Source of the DNA: Sulfobacillus thermosulfidooxidans DSM 9293
Lineage (GTDB): Bacteria; Bacillota; Sulfobacillia; Sulfobacillales; Sulfobacillaceae
Length of the DNA: 64,000 nucleotides
Reading direction: 5' to 3'
NCBI RefSeq assembly: GCF_900176145.1
Contig: NZ_FWWY01000001.1
Location: forward strand, 2,431,595-2,495,594
Position 1 is the first letter of the stretch, and every line of letters begins with the position of its first letter. The translations under genes and the position numbers were made by a program. Below are positions 57,566-64,000 of this stretch, piece by piece. A model generated the notes under the pieces. That model saw only the letters and a program-made list of their open reading frames with translations. It did no database searches and had not been told where the DNA came from.

Positions 57566-59542
57566 TTAAATGCCTTTAACGCCCGGTGTGGTTCCTTGCC
57601 GGAACGCATTAGGCCGTAAGCAAGCATTCATGGCTTCTCCCAGTGCCCGGAAAACTGATTCCCACAGGTGGTGGGGGTCGTGGCCCCGGCGGACCAGGAC
57701 ATGAAGCGTAGCCAATGCACCTTGAGCGAAACCGGACAAGAAATTCTCTAAGTCTGTGGTGAGCATATCCTCAACGTGCTCGAGCTGACGTACGGCAGGG
57801 TCATATTCGCATTGCAAAAAGGGGCGCCCTTCGAGACTAAGCGCCACAAAGGACTCGGCTTCATCGATAATCCCCACGGCAAACCCTGATCCTTCAATAC
57901 CCGAGACCAAATGTTCTTGGGCCATACGCTGAAAGGCCAGGCCTAAAGTCAGGCCAACATCTTCAGCAATGACATGCATTAAGTGATAACCATTGCCATA
58001 CGCATGATACGTAACCGCCAGATTAAATTGCCCGCGCCAGGCAATCGTTTCAAGCATGTGATTCAGAAATTGGATCCCCGTTTGCAGATGCTCCTTTAAC
58101 GCCTCATCTCGAGGACCGCGGGATAGTTGCAGGTCAATGACCGATTCCCGTGTTTGCCTTGTGACACGGACCCGGTCTTTGGCACTTTCTCGCCAGAATA
58201 TACCGAGTTCTTGTTCCGAATTGGTTGTTGGCTCGACCCCAGACAAGGTCAAATCACGGCCAGTAACCGAGAGGGCGTGAGCGGGAAAACCCTCATATTC
58301 CGCTAACGTGACAATATCGGGAGCCAGTTCACTTAGAGCACTTTTTGAAAGCTTGAGTACAGATGTGACATGTAAGAAATCGCGAACACTAAGTGCTGAC
58401 ATACTACGGGCAAATCCCGCTGTGGGCAAGACCGCATTAGGTCCGACCATAAAATTGCCCGCTGCAATGGGTGTAAAAGGGCCAATAAGAATTTCGCCAG
58501 CATGACGAATGTGGGGGAGGACGGTATCCGGATCGGCAACATGGAGTACGAGGTGTTCGGTGGCGAAATCATTGGCAAAGTCAAGTGCTGTAAAGAGATC
58601 TGGAGTGATGAGAATGCCTGCTCGTTCTGCCACCTGTTCAACAAATTGACGGCGGGGTTTGGGCAATTGTTTACAATATTCCCCAACGAAACCGGCTACC
58701 TGCTCGGCTAAGGTCACAGAGGGGGTGAGGAGAAAAACGGTAGAGTCGGGTCCATGTTCTGCTTCATTCATCCAGTCGAGGGCGACCCATTTGGGATCGG
58801 CCCGGTTATCGGCAATGATGAGCGCTTCGCTGGGGCCTGACTGCAATCCGATATCAATAACGCCCGCTAATTGTTGTTTGGCTACAGCAACATAGGCACT
58901 GCCAGGACCTAAAACTTTGGCAACCTTGGGGACAGACGCTGTCCCGAAGGCCAGCGCCGCGATGGCCTGCGCTCCGCCTAAACGAAAGACATGGGAAATG
59001 CCCAGTTGCTTGGCCACATAGAGTACAGCGGGATCAATGGTTCCTTGGGAATCAGGTGGGGAGGCCACAATAATTTGGGGAACTCCGGCAATGACCGCGG
59101 GCACGCCGAGCATCGCCATGACTGAGGGGAAAGAGCCTTTCCCGCGCGGAACATATAGTCCAACGGAGGCAATGGGGCGGGTGATTTCGCCCACGTGAAC
59201 TCCAGGAAGAATCTCGGTTGACCATGCCTGTTGGGGAAGCTGCTTGAGATGAAAGTGTTTGATGTTGGCAACACTGCGATCTATCGCGGCTTTGAGATGA
59301 TCTGGTAAGTGCTGTTCTGCGGCGACGAATTCAGCTTCGGTGACTTTAAGACCACAGGAGTGGAGATCGACATGGTCGAGTTCCTCTTCTAAACGCCATA
59401 ATGCCTCATCGCCATACACTTGGACCTCTTGCAAAATCTTTTCCACAGTGGCTTGAATATCTGGATAACGCATTTCTCCTCGTATGAGAAGGTTCTGGCG
59501 TTCTGAGTCCGTCAGTCTATTCCAATGCCTGATGGTTATCAC
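57566..59542 (-). CDS. HisD-HisB fusion with altered metal sites
   Basis: A 658-residue protein. Residues 1-430 are histidinol-dehydrogenase-like (GLYVPRGKGSFPS, GGAQAIAA, SGPSEALI). Residues about 445-658 are imidazoleglycerol-phosphate-dehydratase-like (GIQFLNHMLETIAWRG, HHLWESVFRALG, TTPGVKG end). The catalytic Glu-His pair (E329-H330) and H263, H422 remain. The zinc-ligand Gln becomes E260 (NEAEHG), the ligand Asp becomes N363 (AGNFMVGPN), and the first HHTxED site of HisB reads HVIAED (H523, V524). The second HHxxE site is intact (624-628). GTG 59542 is a weak start. No other his gene is near. I infer a repurposed bifunctional catabolic enzyme. Confidence 0.88.
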   Translation of the reverse strand: MITIRHWNRLTDSERQNLLIRGEMRYPDIQATVEKILQEVQVYGDEALWRLEEELDHVDLHSCGLKVTEAEFVAAEQHLPDHLKAAIDRSVANIKHFHLKQLPQQAWSTEILPGVHVGEITRPIASVGLYVPRGKGSFPSVMAMLGVPAVIAGVPQIIVASPPDSQGTIDPAVLYVAKQLGISHVFRLGGAQAIAALAFGTASVPKVAKVLGPGSAYVAVAKQQLAGVIDIGLQSGPSEALIIADNRADPKWVALDWMNEAEHGPDSTVFLLTPSVTLAEQVAGFVGEYCKQLPKPRRQFVEQVAERAGILITPDLFTALDFANDFATEHLVLHVADPDTVLPHIRHAGEILIGPFTPIAAGNFMVGPNAVLPTAGFARSMSALSVRDFLHVTSVLKLSKSALSELAPDIVTLAEYEGFPAHALSVTGRDLTLSGVEPTTNSEQELGIFWRESAKDRVRVTRQTRESVIDLQLSRGPRDEALKEHLQTGIQFLNHMLETIAWRGQFNLAVTYHAYGNGYHLMHVIAEDVGLTLGLAFQRMAQEHLVSGIEGSGFAVGIIDEAESFVALSLEGRPFLQCEYDPAVRQLEHVEDMLTTDLENFLSGFAQGALATLHVLVRRGHDPHHLWESVFRALGEAMNACLRPNAFRQGTTPGVKGI

Positions 59543-59618
59543 ACAAATCCGGGATTAACCCGTTCCCTTCTTTCTTCGTAAAAATATAAGAGTGGATAAT
59601 GTCATAGCTTGTAAAGAG

Positions 59619-61025
59619 CTATTCCACGATTTGCGGTTCTCTATCGGTTAAAACCGAGCTGATGGCATCTTTTTTACCCCATTTCCGGTCTGCCCAATAG
59701 TAAAGGGGTACCGCAACGATAAGACCGATAATCCAGGAAATGTCGGCCCCTCCGAGGGCTTTGGATATGGGGCCTTGGTATACGGTCGTGTTCATAAACG
59801 GGACTTCGATGAGAAAGGTCACGGTATACACGATAAGCGCAGGCCATCCCCACCGACCATATACACCCTTGGGACTGAACAAATCGGCAATTTTGTAATT
59901 ACCTCGGTGAATCCAGTAGAAGTCGGTGAGGTTGATGGCGGTCCAGGGAATCAAGAAATACATGAGGAATAGGAGGAAATTTTCCACGTTCGTCATAAAA
60001 TGACCGGAACCAGCAATTGCGATCAGGGCCGAAAGTATGCCCACTACTAGTGCGACAATGCTTCGTAACATGCGCGTGGATTCAAAGGGACGAATATTGC
60101 TCCCAGCGGAAAGCGTCACAATGGCTCCGCCATAGATATTAACGGCTCCGGGAATCAGTTGCCCTATGCCGAGTAATAAGGCAATAATGGTCCCCCAGCT
60201 ATGGCCGCCTAAACCCTGAATGGCGGAAAGGGTCTGAGCGGCGGGATTGAGAGCGGCTAAGGCGGCTCCTAAAATCATAAGCCAGATAGACCCGATGTTT
60301 GTCCCCCAAAATGTTGCCCAAAATGTGTGGGTGGCAAGATTCGGACTCAAGTACCGAGAGTAATCAGAGACGTAGGGGGAATAAGAAATTTGCCAGGTGG
60401 CGTAAATGGATAGTGCTAAGAAAAAGTTGCCCCATGTAAATTTCCCATGGGCGAGGTCATGCGCGGGCAAACCATGAACCAGCAGCATAATGGTGAGCAC
60501 AATAAAGACGATGGAATAAAGCCAGGTTGCATAGCGAAATCCATAATGAATCCAGTCATAGCCAAAAATCGCGATGAGAATCATGGGGATCGTCATGATA
60601 GCCGCCCAGAGATTGACAGAGCCATGGTAGACAGCTTGAAAAGCTTGCCCAGCCATCACAATATTGGTCGCTGCAAAAATGACATACATGGCCCACACAA
60701 TGAATAATGGCCACAAGGATCCATAAAAACCGAATTGCGCCCGGCTTTGAATCATCTGCGGTAGGCCCAATTTGGGTCCTTGTGCGGAATGCAGCGCCAT
60801 AAAAATGCTGCCAACAAGATTGCCGACGACAATGGCCAGTACCGTCCCCCAGAAATTCAGTCCAATCAGTACGCCCAAAGCCCCTGTGGCCACAACAAAA
60901 ATTTGGGCATTAATACCATACCACATGAAAAACAACCATTTGGGCGTGCCGTGCCGTTCCGTGAGGGGAATGACATCGTAACTATGGCGTTCAATCGCCT
61001 TTTCGACCGCAGATAACTCGCTCAT
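59619..61025 (-). CDS. NCS1-type permease
   Basis: A 468-residue transporter of the nucleobase:cation symporter-1 family with about 12 spans. It starts HSYDVIPLTERHGTPKWLFFMWYGINAQIFVVATG, has MALHSAQGPKLGLPQMIQSRAQFGFYG, a hallmark of the family, and YVSDYSRYLSPN. AGGAGGAG lies 7 bases before the ATG at 61025. It is the first gene of the seven-gene catabolic run, and the enzyme set downstream suggests that the imported compound contains an imidazole or hydantoin-type ring. Confidence 0.92.
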   Translation of the reverse strand: MSELSAVEKAIERHSYDVIPLTERHGTPKWLFFMWYGINAQIFVVATGALGVLIGLNFWGTVLAIVVGNLVGSIFMALHSAQGPKLGLPQMIQSRAQFGFYGSLWPLFIVWAMYVIFAATNIVMAGQAFQAVYHGSVNLWAAIMTIPMILIAIFGYDWIHYGFRYATWLYSIVFIVLTIMLLVHGLPAHDLAHGKFTWGNFFLALSIYATWQISYSPYVSDYSRYLSPNLATHTFWATFWGTNIGSIWLMILGAALAALNPAAQTLSAIQGLGGHSWGTIIALLLGIGQLIPGAVNIYGGAIVTLSAGSNIRPFESTRMLRSIVALVVGILSALIAIAGSGHFMTNVENFLLFLMYFLIPWTAINLTDFYWIHRGNYKIADLFSPKGVYGRWGWPALIVYTVTFLIEVPFMNTTVYQGPISKALGGADISWIIGLIVAVPLYYWADRKWGKKDAISSVLTDREPQIVE

Positions 61026-61514
61026 TTTGTTCTCCTCCTATCATGTCATCAGTGATTGCCTTAAGTGCTAAAGAAGGTATCTTTCGGTGAGGGCCAAAAT
61101 TATGGATGTTTTGAATGGAAGCCACCGAACGCCATGGAGATTTGAGGATGAATACAATGTTTGGTCATGACAATCATGCGCCGGAAACAATAGATTAAGC
61201 CAACACAGCATGAATGGAGTCATTTATCTTGGCAACAAGAAGAATGAAGACTTACAGGTTTACAGTAAAAACAATCGGGAGATGCTGTCAACAGATTAAT
61301 GTAAGGTTTATCGTGTTTGTTCGTTATTTGTGACTTAAGCACAAAAATATGCGAATAAATATAACAAAATATATGTCGTAAATGTAAAGATAGGAGATAA
61401 TTTTACCGGCTTCTGAATAAATCAGTTTCGCCTAAAATAATGAACGGAATGAGGTGATTCAGATGTTTCCTTTGTGCTACAATTTGGTGGAACATCTGAT
61501 TCACACATTATGCA
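61026..61514. promoter_or_regulatory. Divergent control region between NCS1 run and RpiR regulator
   Basis: About 490 A+T-rich bases that must hold promoters for both directions. The half near the RpiR gene contains a long inverted repeat (listed separately) and CTGAATAAATCAG at about 61413. No certain -35/-10 pair was found. Confidence 0.5.
61455..61503. promoter_or_regulatory. Probable operator: long inverted repeat
   Basis: Left arm TGATTCAGATGTTTCC (61455-61470) and right arm GGAACATCTGATTCA (61489-61503) are inverted copies with one mismatch and one extra base, separated by 18 bases. The spacing and position, just ahead of the RpiR gene and facing the divergent run, suit an RpiR binding site. 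Confidence 0.6.
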
Positions 61515-61517
61515 TTG

Positions 61518-62417
61518 ATGAATGAGGATATGTATTCGATGAAACCCTTACAGAGTATCGAAGGATTTATGGACCGAATTCGGGCGGCGTCGAGTGAATC
61601 GACGACGCATCAGCAAATTGGCGATTACTTGGCCCTCCATTTACGCGAAGCGTCCTTTATGAGTTCAGGAGACCTCGCCAAGGCCGTCGGCGTGAGCCAA
61701 GCCTCTATTACTCGGTTTTGCCACAGTATGGGCTTTGGGGGCTTCAGCGAGTTCGTGCATGCGCTGCAAGAGTTTGTGCGCGAAGAATGGCGTGCCCCCG
61801 AACGGACCGTTTACTTACGACCCAGTATTCCCGACGATGCGGACCCACTCTTGGCGCAAGAAGTGGCCAATTTGGAATCGCTACCCGAAATCTTGGACAG
61901 TGAGCCGATGACCCGGCTCGTGAATTTGGTGGCGACCAAATCCCGCGTCATTTTAGCTGGGGCCCGCATTTCGAGTACGTTGATTCCCTATGCGGCCTAT
62001 TGTTTGGGCAAGATTCGTAGTGGCATCGAGGTGGCCACACCGGGCACTCCCTTATGGGATAACTGTGCTGGGTGGAATCCGGAAGACACGGTGATTGTCG
62101 GTTGGGTGTTTCCCCGCTATTCCCGGGCCTTGATGGAGTGGCTCGAAGCGGCGCATCACGACGGCTTGACTGTGGCCGCGTTCACCGACCGGTGGATGTC
62201 GCCTGTGATGGCCTTTGCCGATCCCGTACTGGTGGTGCCGGTGGCCACCGCCTCGTTATTTGATTCCTATGTGGCGCCTATGTTTGTGATGAACTACCTG
62301 GTCCGCCAAGTGGCCCAAGAACTGCCCGGGGTGCGCTTACGCCTGGAACAACTGGAAGAACGGGATCAGCGTTTGCAGGTCTATTGGTCGCGGACGAACA
62401 CAAAAAGTAAGGAGTGA
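61518..62417 (+). CDS. MurR/RpiR-family transcriptional regulator
   Basis: A 299-residue regulator with an N-terminal RpiR helix-turn-helix (SSGDLAKAVGVSQASITRFCHSMGFGGFSEF, about 50-80) and a C-terminal SIS sugar/phospho-ligand domain (VNLVATKSRVILAGARISSTL ... GWVFPRYSRALMEWLEAA). The start is uncertain: TTG 61515, ATG 61518 or ATG 61539, with a weak GAGG between. It sits 6 bases before the M20 hydrolase gene and divergent from the NCS1-led run, so it probably controls both. Coding is more G+C-rich than the upstream region. Confidence 0.88.
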   Translation: MNEDMYSMKPLQSIEGFMDRIRAASSESTTHQQIGDYLALHLREASFMSSGDLAKAVGVSQASITRFCHSMGFGGFSEFVHALQEFVREEWRAPERTVYLRPSIPDDADPLLAQEVANLESLPEILDSEPMTRLVNLVATKSRVILAGARISSTLIPYAAYCLGKIRSGIEVATPGTPLWDNCAGWNPEDTVIVGWVFPRYSRALMEWLEAAHHDGLTVAAFTDRWMSPVMAFADPVLVVPVATASLFDSYVAPMFVMNYLVRQVAQELPGVRLRLEQLEERDQRLQVYWSRTNTKSKE

Positions 62418-62423
62418 GACCTG

Positions 62424-63698
62424 ATGCCAGATATTTTGGCCTCATCTCGACTGCAACGACGGCTTGATGCCCTTGCCGCTATCGGACGAGATGACACGGG
62501 AGGCATTACCCGACCCTTTGGCAGTGCGGCGGAACGGGCGGCTAGGCAATGGTTTTTAGGGGAAGCGGAGAAGGCGGGACTGGTGACCCGCACCGATCCG
62601 GCAGGGAATCTCTGGGCTTTGTTCCCAGGGGCGTCTTTAGATATTGTGGCCGTAGGCTCCCACTTGGACACGGTGGTGCACGGCGGCGCCTATGATGGCG
62701 CCCTCGGAGTCCTGCTGGGATTAGAAGCCCTGCAAACATTGCAGGAAGAAGGATACAGGCCCCACCATACCCTGGCCGTGTTAGCATTAACCGGAGAAGA
62801 ACCCAATCCTTTTCGCCTCTCCACGTTAGGGAGTCGCCTGTTGACAGGCATCCTGTCGTGGGACACGGTCCTGGAGGTCACTGATGAGACCGGCTATTCT
62901 GTGCGAGAGGCGCTGCATCAAGCGGGGGCTCCTGCGCTCCATGATCCCGGGGTTCACATGCCACACTTAAAAGGTTTCTTCGAGCCTCATATTGAACAAG
63001 GACCGAGACTTCATGAAGCCGGACTCCCCGTGGGAGTGGTGAGCACCATTACCGGGATTACGCGGCAGCTGATCACGTTGACCGGAGAACAAAACCATGC
63101 GGGAACGACACCCTATGTCGCTCGTCGTGATGCGGTGCAGGGATTTGCTCAAGCCATGGTCCTCTTCCAAGAATTGAGCCAACAATTCGTCGATCGTGCG
63201 GTCGGTACCGTCGGATACGTTCGCGTGTTTCCCAATTCGATCAACATTGTCCCCTCGCGGGTCGAATTCATGGTGGAATGGCGTGCTCCTCAACTCGAAA
63301 TCTTGGCGGAGGTCACCAGCACCTTTTGGCAGCGTTTGCAGGCATTGGGTTCGCGTTTACATTTGTCCCTGACCCGCGAAATCATCTTAGATCAGGCACC
63401 GAGTCCCATGGATGAGGCCGTGCAAGCCTTACTCCATGGCGTGATCGAGGAGATGGGTGTGCCGCATCCCACCATGGTCAGTTGGGCCGGGCATGATGCG
63501 GCCCATCTGGCCAAACGTGTGCCGACGGGTATGCTGTTTGTGCGTAGTAATGGCTACAGCCATTGTCCCGACGAGTCGGCTAATACCGAGGATATTATGC
63601 TCGCGGCCGAGATTGTGCGGCGAGCGCTCATGCGGTGGGACGCTGTTGCGTCTAGGAACGCATATCCGCTGTTCTCAAAGGATGTGACGGGATGCTGA
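62424..63698 (+). CDS. M20-family N-carbamoyl-amino-acid hydrolase / allantoate amidohydrolase-type enzyme
   Basis: A 424-residue zinc amidohydrolase. Metal ligands are visible: VGSHLDTVVHGG (His), GAYDGALG (Asp), LTGEEPNPF (Glu-Glu), EPHIEQGP (His) and SHCPDESAN (His). The dimer-domain motif NHAGTTPYVARRDA is typical of the hydantoinase/carbamoylase branch. It removes a carbamoyl or ureido (or possibly formyl/formimino) group from an amino acid or allantoate. AAGGAGTGAG precedes ATG 62424. The stop overlaps the start of the next amidohydrolase, so the three plus-strand genes form an operon. Confidence 0.9.
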   Translation: MPDILASSRLQRRLDALAAIGRDDTGGITRPFGSAAERAARQWFLGEAEKAGLVTRTDPAGNLWALFPGASLDIVAVGSHLDTVVHGGAYDGALGVLLGLEALQTLQEEGYRPHHTLAVLALTGEEPNPFRLSTLGSRLLTGILSWDTVLEVTDETGYSVREALHQAGAPALHDPGVHMPHLKGFFEPHIEQGPRLHEAGLPVGVVSTITGITRQLITLTGEQNHAGTTPYVARRDAVQGFAQAMVLFQELSQQFVDRAVGTVGYVRVFPNSINIVPSRVEFMVEWRAPQLEILAEVTSTFWQRLQALGSRLHLSLTREIILDQAPSPMDEAVQALLHGVIEEMGVPHPTMVSWAGHDAAHLAKRVPTGMLFVRSNGYSHCPDESANTEDIMLAAEIVRRALMRWDAVASRNAYPLFSKDVTGC

Positions 63699-64000
63699 GC
63701 GTTTATGAGCCGGCCTGGATGTGGGTGAATAATCAATTTGTGGCGCATTATGGCGTCGTGGTCGATGACGACACGGGCACCATTGTTCGGGTGGGACCCG
63801 AGAAGGATTTGAGGCGTCTTTTTCCTCAGGCGCGCTGGATCTGCTGGCCGCAACAGGCCATGGTGCCGGGCACCATTAACACCCATAATCACTCCTTTCA
63901 GCATTTACTGCGCGGCATCGCGGTGGATCAGCCGTTTTTAGTGTGGCGGGACAGGGCCTTATATCGCATTACGCCACATCTGAATGCAGAGGCGATTTAC
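63692..64000 (+). CDS. Amidohydrolase, possibly formimino-glutamate-deiminase-like (partial)
   Basis: The first 103 residues of a gene cut by the window end. The ATG at 63692 overlaps the M20 stop by 7 bases. PGTINTHNHSFQHLLRG carries the HxH metal motif of the amidohydrolase superfamily, and FLVWRDRALYRITPHLNAEAIY resembles the region after it in HutF-type formiminoglutamate deiminases; AtzB/8-oxoguanine-deaminase-type enzymes are the alternative. A HutF-like role would match the HutI-like enzyme in the opposite run. Confidence 0.75.
   Translation, partial: MLSVYEPAWMWVNNQFVAHYGVVVDDDTGTIVRVGPEKDLRRLFPQARWICWPQQAMVPGTINTHNHSFQHLLRGIAVDQPFLVWRDRALYRITPHLNAEAIY

Overview
The window looks like chromosomal DNA of a moderately thermophilic, acidophilic Firmicute of the Sulfobacillus type. 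That is an inference from the style of the proteins, the mid-range base composition and the gene mix; no rRNA or tRNA gene is present to confirm it.

Layout: 1-10.9 kb is ordinary core and accessory sequence: two coupled membrane proteins, a globin-coupled GGDEF-EAL protein, tandem DUF202 proteins, a CBS-PAS-HD protein, PurU, an RtcB RNA ligase and a VIT-family transporter. 10.9-15.2 kb is a leader plus a CRISPR array of 60 repeats and 59 spacers. A promoter and a guanidine-I (ykkC) riboswitch with its own terminator follow directly (15.2-15.4 kb) and control a guanidine carboxylation operon (two DUF1989 proteins, a 1205-residue biotin carboxylase and a stand-alone C-terminal domain of allophanate hydrolase). 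21-25.6 kb holds an amino-acid permease fused to a fatty-acid desaturase-like domain, a metallo-beta-lactamase-fold hydrolase and a GNAT acetyltransferase.

25.8-42.1 kb is a defence-island-like region. It has a gene split by an IS605-type element (intact tnpB, tnpA with an amber stop), a 1531-residue DEAD/DEAH helicase with a DUF1998-like end, a decayed inverted CRISPR leader with one repeat, a decayed cas1-cas2 chimera, a second CRISPR array (16 repeats, same repeat and leader as the first), four small minus-strand genes and an AAA ATPase/DUF3696 gene with a partner. No intact cas gene lies in the window, so any effector machinery must be elsewhere. 42.2-46.6 kb contains a VOC protein and an A+T-rich set of envelope-glycan-like membrane genes (DUF2079, FAD oxidoreductase, GtrA).

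46.8-64 kb is devoted to scavenging small nitrogen compounds. A biuret-hydrolase-like enzyme and an NCS1 permease are divergent from a PucR-type activator. A seven-gene minus-strand run follows: NCS1 permease, HisD-HisB fusion, SDR, both aconitase-X subunits, GlcD-GlcE fusion and an imidazolonepropionase. Divergent from it are an RpiR regulator, an M20 carbamoylase/allantoate-hydrolase-type enzyme and the start of an amidohydrolase. The HisD and HisB domains carry substitutions at metal ligands, and the run combines imidazole-handling folds with hydroxyacid dehydrogenase and dehydratase folds. This is the best candidate for an undescribed catabolic pathway, plausibly for an imidazole-bearing alcohol or hydroxyacid.
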